From Haloarcula hispanica ATCC 33960 (GTDB lineage Archaea > Halobacteriota > Halobacteria > Halobacteriales > Haloarculaceae), in contig NC_015948.1 in NCBI RefSeq assembly GCF_000223905.1, positions 186,001 through 250,000 on the forward strand: a DNA stretch of 64,000 bases, given 5' to 3'. The notes below the pieces were generated by a model. It had not been told where the DNA came from. It ran no database searches and was given only the letters and a program-made list of their open reading frames with translations. Below are positions 55,935 to 62,646 of this stretch, in pieces. Numbering within the stretch: the first letter of the stretch is position 1; each line of letters begins with the position of its first letter. A program made the translations under genes and the position numbers.

Positions 55935-57014
55935 ATGAGCACTGACAACACTACTGACGCAAGTACCGAGACAGAATCGAAATGCGGGGCGAGCGAGGCG
56001 GGAAGCGCCTCCGAGAGCGCGAGCGAAGTAGAGACCGATACCACCTCGAAATGCGGTGCGAGCGCGAGTTCGTCGACAGAGACGAGTCCGGACACGGGCG
56101 ACGACACCGCCTCGAAGTGCGGGGCCTCATCGTCGTCCGAATCGTCGTCCTCGTCCAGCAGTAGCTCCTGTGGCGCGTCCTCGTCGTCCGGTTCCTCGGA
56201 CGAGGAGGAGGTTGGCGCGACGGTTGACGACTTCGACGCCGAACCGGGCCGGCTCATCGCCGTCGGCCTCGGCCCCGGCCAGCCTGAAGGAATGACCGCC
56301 CGCGCCCGCTCCGCCCTCATGGACGCCGAGCACATCGTCGGCTACACGACCTACGTCGAACTGCTGCCCGACGAGATTACTGAGGGAGCCGACGACATCT
56401 ACAACACGCCGATGTGTGGCGAAGTGTCCAGAACGGAGGAGGCCATCGACCGCGCGCTGGCGGGCAACGACGTGGCCATCATCGGCAGCGGCGACCCGAA
56501 CGTGTATGCGCTGGCCGGCCTCGCGCTGGAGATCATCGAGTCCAAGGGCGCGACGGCGACGATGCTCGACTTCGACGTGGTTCCGGGCGTCCCGGCAGCT
56601 CAGTCCTGTGCCGCCCGCGTCGGCGCGCCGCTGGTCAACGACACCGTCTCCATCTCGCTGTCGGACCACCTCACAGACATGCCGACCATCGAGTCGCGGC
56701 TCCACGCCGCCGCCAAGGAGGGCTTTACCATCACCATCTACAACCCCTGGAGCCGCAAGCGCCGGGACAACTACGAGAAGTGCTGTGAGATCTTGCTGGA
56801 ACACCGCGACCCCGAGACGCCCGTTGGCGTCGTCCACGCCGCTGGCCGCGAGGACGAACAGGTCGAAATCGTCGAACTCGGCGAACTGCCCGAACTCGGC
56901 GAAACTGACCTCGTGGACATGACCACCACCCTCCTCGTGGGCAACGAGGACACCTACGTCTGGGACGACCGGATGGTGACTCCGCGGGGCTACGAAACCA
57001 AGTACGACTACTAA
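55935..57014 (+). CDS. cbiH: Cobalt-precorrin-3 C17-methyltransferase, copy 1, with Cys-Gly-Ala repeat tail
   Basis: 359 aa. The methylase domain starts near residue 103 (GRLIAVGLGPGQPEGMTARAR), with IIGSGDPNVYALAGLALEII, VPGVPAAQSCAARVGAPLVND, VSISLSDHLTDMPTIESRLHAAA, IYNPWSRKRRDNYEKC, and DTYVWDDRMVTPRGYE. Before it lies a Ser/Thr/Glu-rich tail of about 100 residues carrying four CGAS units (three as SKCGAS) with Cys at 17, 40, 62 and 79. The tail resembles a flexible metal-binding arm. Its stop overlaps the ferredoxin ATG by one base. Confidence 0.9.
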   Translation: MSTDNTTDASTETESKCGASEAGSASESASEVETDTTSKCGASASSSTETSPDTGDDTASKCGASSSSESSSSSSSSSCGASSSSGSSDEEEVGATVDDFDAEPGRLIAVGLGPGQPEGMTARARSALMDAEHIVGYTTYVELLPDEITEGADDIYNTPMCGEVSRTEEAIDRALAGNDVAIIGSGDPNVYALAGLALEIIESKGATATMLDFDVVPGVPAAQSCAARVGAPLVNDTVSISLSDHLTDMPTIESRLHAAAKEGFTITIYNPWSRKRRDNYEKCCEILLEHRDPETPVGVVHAAGREDEQVEIVELGELPELGETDLVDMTTTLLVGNEDTYVWDDRMVTPRGYETKYDY

Positions 57015-57289
57015 TGTACCGAATCACTATCGACCGCGACGCCTGCGACGGCGTGTTTGCCTGTCTCGTCCGCGACGACCGCTTCGTCGAGGATAGCGAG
57101 GGACTGGCGGCTATCGAGACGGACGACCAGACGGCAATCGAGGCCACCTTCGACGACGACCGGCGGGACGATGCCGAGCAGGCCGCTGCGGCCTGTCCGC
57201 TGGATGCGATTCACGTGGAATCCGTCGAGGAGGACGCCGGGGCCGCCGATACACCTGCCGGCACCGACCACGAGGAGGTCCAGCCATGA
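57014..57289 (+). CDS. Small ferredoxin with three visible cluster cysteines
   Basis: 91 aa: MYRITIDRDACDGVFACLVRDDRF...AAAACPLDAIHV. The C-x5-C ... C-P spacing is that of ferredoxins in which the middle Cys of CxxCxxC is replaced (here Val), so a 3Fe-4S or ligand-substituted cluster is likely. It stands in the operon between CbiH and the LAGLIDADG-like gene and may supply electrons to tetrapyrrole reduction. An acidic C-terminal tail follows. Confidence 0.85.
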   Translation: MYRITIDRDACDGVFACLVRDDRFVEDSEGLAAIETDDQTAIEATFDDDRRDDAEQAAAACPLDAIHVESVEEDAGAADTPAGTDHEEVQP

Positions 57290-57945
57290 GCGTTGAAACC
57301 GGTGCGCCAAACGATATGCTCGCAGCCCACCCCGAGACGGCGTACTTCTGGGGCCGGGTCACCGGCGACGGCGAGTGCGAGGACGGCTGTATCACTGTCC
57401 GGACGAACGACGAGACGGCCGCTCGGCGGCTCGCCTCCATCGCCGGTGCGGAGCGGGCCGACCGCCGCATCGTCGAGCGGGCGTATGCCCACGACACCTC
57501 GATTACCCGTCAGGAGGAGGAGTTCACGGTGCAGGTCGTCGGCAGCCTCGCTGACCGTGCCAGCGCCGCGCTTGGCCTCCCGTTCGACGGCGAGTCGGGC
57601 GGCTACCGCTTCGACGCGCTGGCCGACTACGACCGCCAGCTCCTCCGCGGCCTGCTCGAAGGCTGTGGCACGGTGTGTTTCAAGTCCGACGACGAGGCGG
57701 TCGGTATCTCCTTCGTCCACGAAGACGAACGACTCCTCCGGACGATACAGACGCTGCTTGACCGCTGTCCGGTCGACGCGCCCTACGACGAGCTCTCGGA
57801 GACCTCGTCGGGCTACTGGTTCGGTGTGGCCGACGACGCGGCACCTGTCCTCGGTGACTGGCTGTACGAGGGCAGCGAAGAGACGGGGCTGTTCGCGCCG
57901 AGCCGCCGGCGCAAGCTCCAGAAAAGCATTGAACGAGTCCGATGA
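57286..57945 (+). CDS. Cobalamin-operon protein with degenerate LAGLIDADG-like fold
   Basis: 219 aa. Two halves look like LAGLIDADG/WhiA-type repeats: AYFWGRVTGDGECEDGCITVRTNDE near 20-44 and LLRGLLEGCGTVCFKSDDEAVGISFVHEDERLL near 123-155. In the first the acidic residue after the glycine is kept (TGDGE); in the second it is Cys (EGCGT), so endonuclease activity is unlikely. Genes of this type are kept in haloarchaeal cobalamin operons. Overlaps ferredoxin and cbiX by 4 bp each. A DNA- or RNA-binding regulator is one possibility. Confidence 0.8.
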   Translation: MSVETGAPNDMLAAHPETAYFWGRVTGDGECEDGCITVRTNDETAARRLASIAGAERADRRIVERAYAHDTSITRQEEEFTVQVVGSLADRASAALGLPFDGESGGYRFDALADYDRQLLRGLLEGCGTVCFKSDDEAVGISFVHEDERLLRTIQTLLDRCPVDAPYDELSETSSGYWFGVADDAAPVLGDWLYEGSEETGLFAPSRRRKLQKSIERVR

Positions 57946-59165
57946 GTGAAGCTATCACCGCGCCGGAGACGCTGGACGACGAAGCGGTGCTGCTGGTCGG
58001 CCACGGCTCCCGGCGCGAGAAGTCGAACGAACAGGTCCGCGACCTTGCGGTCGAACTGGAGGGCCGACTCGGCATCCCGGTCGACGCGGCCTTTCTCGAA
58101 CTGGCCGAGCCGGCTATCGACGAGGCCATCGCGGGGCTGGCCAGAGCCGTCTCGCAGGTATCGGTGGTCCACCTCTCCCTGTTTGCCGCCAGTCACGTCA
58201 AAAACGACGTGCCGCTGGCTGTCGAGCAGGCCCGTGAGGCCCACCCTGAACTGACCATCAACAACGGCGCGCACCTGGGCGTCCACCCGGCGCTGCTGGA
58301 CCTGCTGGACGACCGCGCGGCGGCCGTCGAGGCCGAACTGGGCGTCGACCGCGAGGAAGACGATGTGGCCGCCGTCGTCTGCGCCCGTGGCTCCAGCGAC
58401 CCGGACGCCAACGCCGACGTGCACAAGCTCGCTCGCCTGCTGTACGAGGGCCGCGAGTTCTCGCGGGTCGAGGCGTCGTTCATCGGCGTCACCGAGCCGT
58501 TGCTCGATGACACGCTACACGACATCGCCAAGACGCGACCCGATGCCGTCGTCGTCATCCCGTACATGCTCGGGGACGGCGTGCTGACCGGCCGCATCAA
58601 AGACGGCGCACGCGAGTTCGACGAGGAATACCCCTACGTCGACGCCGCGCCGGGCGAACCGCTCGGGACCGACACGCGTCTGCTGGACGTGCTGGGCGAC
58701 CGCTGGCAGGAAGCCCGGACCGGGAGCGTCGAGATGTCCTGTGACACCTGCAAGTACAAGGTCGAACTGGACGGCTACGAGGAGGACCAGGGCGGCGCTC
58801 GCGCGATGCTCCGGGCGCTGACCCATCAGGCCGAACACGCCGACCGCGAGAACGTCGACGACGACCCGCACGTCCACGACGCCCCGGAAAAACACGTCGC
58901 CGTCTGCACGAACCAGACCTGCGCGCAGGACGGCGCGCCAGCGGTCCTCGAACGCCTGCGGCAGGCCGCCCGCGACAGCGACCAGTGCGACGCCCGCATC
59001 ACGCGGTCGTCGTGTCTCGGCCGCTGCGGCGAGGGGCCGATGGTCGCCGTCTACCCGGACGGTGTCTGGTACGGCGGCGTCGAGGACGAGGACGCCGCCG
59101 ACATCGTCTCCTCGCATCTTGACCGCGACCGCATCGTGAGCGAACTCGTCGACCAGACGCTTTGA
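57942..59165 (+). CDS. cbiX: Sirohydrochlorin cobaltochelatase CbiX with C-terminal ferredoxin domain
   Basis: 407 aa. Two CbiX half-domains: LLVGHGSRREKSNEQVRDLA (about 1-120) and the second from about 125 (VVCARGSSDPDANADVHKLARLLYE, VIPYMLGDGVLTGRIKDG). They insert Co2+ into sirohydrochlorin. A CDTCKYK motif (about 265) and a His/Asp linker (DDDPHVHDAPEKH) lead to a thioredoxin-fold 2Fe-2S domain with C322, C327, C358 and C362 (CTNQTC, SSCLGRC). The fusion ties the chelatase to redox. Starts 4 bp inside the previous gene. Confidence 0.95.
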   Translation: MSEAITAPETLDDEAVLLVGHGSRREKSNEQVRDLAVELEGRLGIPVDAAFLELAEPAIDEAIAGLARAVSQVSVVHLSLFAASHVKNDVPLAVEQAREAHPELTINNGAHLGVHPALLDLLDDRAAAVEAELGVDREEDDVAAVVCARGSSDPDANADVHKLARLLYEGREFSRVEASFIGVTEPLLDDTLHDIAKTRPDAVVVIPYMLGDGVLTGRIKDGAREFDEEYPYVDAAPGEPLGTDTRLLDVLGDRWQEARTGSVEMSCDTCKYKVELDGYEEDQGGARAMLRALTHQAEHADRENVDDDPHVHDAPEKHVAVCTNQTCAQDGAPAVLERLRQAARDSDQCDARITRSSCLGRCGEGPMVAVYPDGVWYGGVEDEDAADIVSSHLDRDRIVSELVDQTL

Positions 59166-59191
59166 GAGTACACCCTTACAACACTACAACC

Positions 59192-59563
59192 ATGAGCTGC
59201 TACGAAATCGAGGCCCTCCGACTGGGCCTCATGAACGTTCTCGGTACCGAAGACGACCACGCCCGCCAGCACGCCGAACAGGAGCTGGAGGGTCACATGA
59301 CCGGCCCCATCGAGGCCCTCGCCGGCGCGGAGACGCTGGCCGCCATCGAGCGCCACCTCGACGCCGCGCTCGTGGACCTCGAAGAGGAGATCGCCGCGAC
59401 CCCCGAAGACGACCCCGAGTACGACTACCTCCGGGGGCGACTCGTGGCGGTCCGCGACGCCGAGCGGGCGGTGTCGCGCATCACCATGCAGGGCGAGGAC
59501 GTCCTCGACGGGTTGGGTGAGGCCCACGACGTCCTCCACGAGGCGTTCCCGGTCGATGAGTAG
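59192..59563 (+). CDS. DUF3209 family protein
   Basis: 123 aa: MSCYEIEALRLGLMNVLGTE and a helical, acidic remainder ending HDVLHEAFPVDE. This family occurs in haloarchaeal cobalamin clusters, but its role is unknown. Start ATG 59192, 26 bp after cbiX; its end overlaps the beta-propeller gene start (ATG 59556). Confidence 0.85.
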   Translation: MSCYEIEALRLGLMNVLGTEDDHARQHAEQELEGHMTGPIEALAGAETLAAIERHLDAALVDLEEEIAATPEDDPEYDYLRGRLVAVRDAERAVSRITMQGEDVLDGLGEAHDVLHEAFPVDE

Positions 59564-60827
59564 CCAGCGCGCCCCGACCGCTGACCTCGGGGACGTGACC
59601 CCGGCCCGCTCGCGGCATCAGGGCCGCCGTTCGGCGGTCACGCTGACCGACGGGCTCGCGGTCGTCGGCACCGCCGACGGGGACCTCCGGGCGTTCGACG
59701 TCTCGGCGGACTCCGGCCCCCCACGTCCGTGCTGGCAGTACGACACGGACGGGGAACCCAGCGTCGTCGCGGCGGTGCCCTTCGACGTCGGCCTCGTCGT
59801 CGGCGAGCGTAGCGTCCGCGGCGAGATCCGCTGTCACGACGCCGACGGGGACCTGCGCTGGCGCTACGACACCGGAACGGACCTCGGCGAGGCCCAGCAG
59901 GAGACGCGCTTCCTACTCCCCTTCGTCGCGTCCCTCGCAACCGACGGTGACCGGCTCTATGCCGCCGCCAGACGGTACGAGCGACGGACTGACGCCGACG
60001 GGAACGACCTCCGCCACTTCGAGAGCGTCGTCTACGCGTTCGCGCCCGACGGCACCGTCGACTGGACGTACCGGACCGACGGTTCGCCGATATCCCTCGA
60101 CGCCGACGATGGCCGCGTCGCAATCGCCTACAACCGCTGTCCTGGCGACCACCAGCACGGCCTCGTCGTCCTCGATGCCGCCGACGGTGACCCGCGCTGG
60201 ATGTGGGACCCCGGCACCGACGGCCAGCGGCGTGTCGGTGACGTGGCCCTGCTGGACGACGGCGCTGTCGTCTCCAGCCACGGCGACTACTGTGGCTACC
60301 GGCTCGACAGCGGCGGCCGGGAGCGCTGGCGTGTCCCGCTGGCGACGCCGACCGACGTGGACGGCGACATCGTCTACGCGTACCCGAATCACGTTCACGC
60401 GACAGAGGTGGGCGCGGTGTTTGTGACCGGCAACACCTACCCCGAGGAGGGCCGCGAGACAGAGGCACGGCATCCGACCGAGCACACTGCCGTTGGCGTC
60501 TCGCCCGATGGCGACCGTCGCTGGGACGCGCCCGTCGGCGGCTTCGCCAGCGGGCTTGGCACCGATGGCTCGCTGCTGGCCGTCCCCGGTGCACAGAACT
60601 TCCGGGACCGCGATGCCGACGACCACGCGCTTCGGCTGTTCGGTGTCGCAGACGGCCCCATCGACACATTGGACACCGACGGCGTCGTGACGGCGGCCGC
60701 AGTTGCGGACGGGACCGCTGTCGCCGTCGAGGAGCCGGTCGTCTACCACGACGAGGGCCGCGAGCGCGGAGCGTACCGGCTGCATCGGGTTGAGGTGGAG
60801 AACGAGACGGCCCGTTCGCGCCACTGA
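59556..60827 (+). CDS. PQQ-like beta-propeller protein
   Basis: 423 aa from ATG 59556. Repeated blade motifs: VVGTADGDLRAFDVSADSG, GEIRCHDADGDLRWRYDTGT, VVYAFAPDGTVDWTYRTDG, VVLDAADGDPRWMWDPG, and SPDGDRRWDAPVGG, each with the typical W and AxD/G turns. No signal peptide is seen, so it is probably cytoplasmic. Role in the cobalamin operon unknown; a scaffold or a sensor are options. Confidence 0.85.
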   Translation: MSSQRAPTADLGDVTPARSRHQGRRSAVTLTDGLAVVGTADGDLRAFDVSADSGPPRPCWQYDTDGEPSVVAAVPFDVGLVVGERSVRGEIRCHDADGDLRWRYDTGTDLGEAQQETRFLLPFVASLATDGDRLYAAARRYERRTDADGNDLRHFESVVYAFAPDGTVDWTYRTDGSPISLDADDGRVAIAYNRCPGDHQHGLVVLDAADGDPRWMWDPGTDGQRRVGDVALLDDGAVVSSHGDYCGYRLDSGGRERWRVPLATPTDVDGDIVYAYPNHVHATEVGAVFVTGNTYPEEGRETEARHPTEHTAVGVSPDGDRRWDAPVGGFASGLGTDGSLLAVPGAQNFRDRDADDHALRLFGVADGPIDTLDTDGVVTAAAVADGTAVAVEEPVVYHDEGRERGAYRLHRVEVENETARSRH

Positions 60828-60976
60828 CGCGTCGACGTAGCGATTTGGGCCGGTAACGGCCCGTTCGGACGACTTTTCGCTCAGACGTGATATCTCCGGT
60901 TTGGCTCTGATTACTGTGTTATGTGGTGTCAAACTAACCATTCGACAGTCGTAGCGTCTCGGTATGGGTGCCCAGC
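60828..60976. other. Intergenic region before the coiled-coil gene
   Basis: 150 bp, no gene. AT-rich around 60905-60950 (GATTACTGTGTTATGTGG), which is the likely promoter of the next gene. Confidence 0.4.
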
Positions 60977-61645
60977 ATGGCCGATAACACAGACCCGGAC
61001 CACGAGGAGACACAGTCGGAGGCAGACGACAGCGCCGCTGCCGATCACCCTACAGAGCGTGAGCGGGAGTTCGCGCAGATGCAGCGACGGCTCAACGAGC
61101 GGGAGATGGGTCTCGACCAGCGGAGCGCGGAACTCGATCGGCGCGAAGAGAAGAATGACGCCCGCGAGGAGGAGCTTGACCGGCGAGAGGCGGAACTGGA
61201 CGAGCGGGAGTACCGACTTGATGAACGCGAAGCCGCTCTCGACGACCGGGAGACGGCCCTCGACGAGCGCGAGGCCGAACTGACGGAGTACGATGCGCAG
61301 TTGTCAGAACGTGCCACGGAACTCGACGAGCACGAGAAGACGCTGCACACCTACCTTTCGGGGCAGATGACGGACGTAGAGGAATCGGTCACGGAGACGA
61401 TGCACGACGCGCTCGACCAGTACGAGGCGAGCCGGTCGACCGGTCGGTTCGGTCCGACCGGCACGATGCTTGTCGGGCTGACCGGTGTCGCGCTCGTCGT
61501 TGCCGGGATCGGGTTCGGCGCGCTGGTCTCGGCCGGTACGGCGTCGTTCGGCGTCGGCGGGACGACGACGAACCTCGCTATCGCCGCCGTCGTCGCTATC
61601 GTCGGCCTGGCGCTGAATCTCGGAACGGTTGCCGGAAAAATCTGA
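60977..61645 (+). CDS. Coiled-coil protein with C-terminal membrane helices
   Basis: 222 aa from ATG 60977 (GTG 60968 is also in frame). Residues about 30-120 are a highly charged coiled coil made of repeats such as LDEREAELDEREYRLDERE. Then come two hydrophobic segments (MLVGLTGVALVVAGIGFGALVSAG and LAIAAVVAIVGLALNLGTVAG). The charged heptad-like repeats suggest oligomerisation at the membrane. It may or may not belong to the cobalamin set. Convergent with cbtA. Confidence 0.8.
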   Translation: MADNTDPDHEETQSEADDSAAADHPTEREREFAQMQRRLNEREMGLDQRSAELDRREEKNDAREEELDRREAELDEREYRLDEREAALDDRETALDEREAELTEYDAQLSERATELDEHEKTLHTYLSGQMTDVEESVTETMHDALDQYEASRSTGRFGPTGTMLVGLTGVALVVAGIGFGALVSAGTASFGVGGTTTNLAIAAVVAIVGLALNLGTVAGKI

Positions 61646-61657
61646 GCCGCGTCGTCG

Positions 61658-62371
61658 TTAGTCCGCGGTCGCGGGATAGTCCAGGTCGTCCGCGGCTGGG
61701 GTATCACTGTCCCCGAGCCAGGCGTGAACCCCTGCGATTGTGGCCCACAGCACTAGCTGGCCGAACACGACCGTCCAGCGGTAGGCCGCGACGAGCGCGG
61801 CAGGCACGTCACCGTGGACCGGGTTTGCCGGTGCGAGCGCGACCGGAACTGCGAGCAGTGCGAGCGGCAGCGCCATGGCTCCGAGTCGAATGGCGGTGTG
61901 GTGGCGCGCTGTCCGCTGATACGCGAGCCCGGCGAGCACTGCGACCAGCGCCCCCAGTGCCATCAGGCCGGCGTACCAGGCGAGGCGCGTCTCTGTCCCA
62001 AGCGCCTGCTCGACGCCCGGTGGCTGTGGCGGCAAGACGAGCCACGGCGCGCCGGAGACGGTGAGAAAGCCGGCTCCCGCAAGCGCCAGTCGCTTCGTCG
62101 CGCCCGAGCCGGGGATTGCAGGTTCGAGGAAGAAGTACACCATCCCGAACACTGCGACGCCGAACAGCAGGCCCCAGAGGACGCCGCCGCCGATGCTCGC
62201 GACGGCCGTCGTGAGCCCGGAGACGACGGGGCCGCCGCCGTGGCCGTGCCCGTGTTCGAACGTCTCCAGTCCGGCAGTGAAGCTGTTCCCGACTGTCGCG
62301 ACGAACAGGCCGTAGACCAGCCCGCCGGCCACGCCGGCCACTGCGCCGCGTTCGAGGTAGTCAGTCGCCAT
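61658..62371 (-). CDS. cbtA: Cobalt transporter subunit CbtA
   Basis: 237 aa with five to six hydrophobic segments. The first is AVAGVAGGLVYGLFVATVGN; a His/Gly-rich loop EHGHGHGGG (about 39-47) can bind cobalt; then WGLLFGVAVFGMVYFFLEP, LALAGAGFLTVSGAPWLVLPPQPPG (typical of CbtA), and TVVFGQLVLWATIAGVHAWLG. Works with CbtB in cobalt uptake. The stop of cbtB overlaps its start by one base. Confidence 0.92.
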   Translation of the reverse strand: MATDYLERGAVAGVAGGLVYGLFVATVGNSFTAGLETFEHGHGHGGGPVVSGLTTAVASIGGGVLWGLLFGVAVFGMVYFFLEPAIPGSGATKRLALAGAGFLTVSGAPWLVLPPQPPGVEQALGTETRLAWYAGLMALGALVAVLAGLAYQRTARHHTAIRLGAMALPLALLAVPVALAPANPVHGDVPAALVAAYRWTVVFGQLVLWATIAGVHAWLGDSDTPAADDLDYPATAD

Positions 62372-62577
62372 CAGTGGCAGGTGATCCCGGCGCTGTGTCG
62401 GAAGTTGTGCAGCGAGTCGTGCAGCATCGGGTCCTGCACGAACAGCAGCGTGAAGCCGAGCGCCGCCACCAGCGCGACGGCAATGGCGATCTGCGGGCCG
62501 GTCAGCGACGCTCTGGCGCGTTCGATACGGTCATGCACGCTGTCCGTAGCGCGTGCGGTGTCAGTGTCGTCCTGCAT
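62371..62577 (-). CDS. cbtB: Cobalt transporter subunit CbtB
   Basis: 68 aa. One helix (IAIAVALVAALGFTLLFVQDP) is followed by the CbtB C-terminal signature MLHDSLHNFRHSAGITCH, rich in histidines and ending Cys-His, a metal-binding motif. First gene of the cbtBA operon; its promoter carries the shared cobalamin operator motif. Confidence 0.94.
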   Translation of the reverse strand: MQDDTDTARATDSVHDRIERARASLTGPQIAIAVALVAALGFTLLFVQDPMLHDSLHNFRHSAGITCH

Positions 62578-62582
62578 TGAAA

Positions 62583-62614
62583 TCTCGTTTGTCTTAAGAA
62601 CAAGTAAGATTGTA
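62583..62614 (-). promoter_or_regulatory. cbtB promoter with shared operator motif
   Basis: On the minus strand TACAA-TCTTAC-TTGTT-CTTAA is found (TACAA to TTGT at 62600-62614); TTCTTAAGA is the TATA box, about 20 nt before the ATG at 62577. Same half-sites and N6 spacing as the cbiT and cbiH2 motifs. Confidence 0.6.
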
Positions 62615-62646
62615 AAACTTCCGCCTGAGACAGCTCCGGCCGGGGG

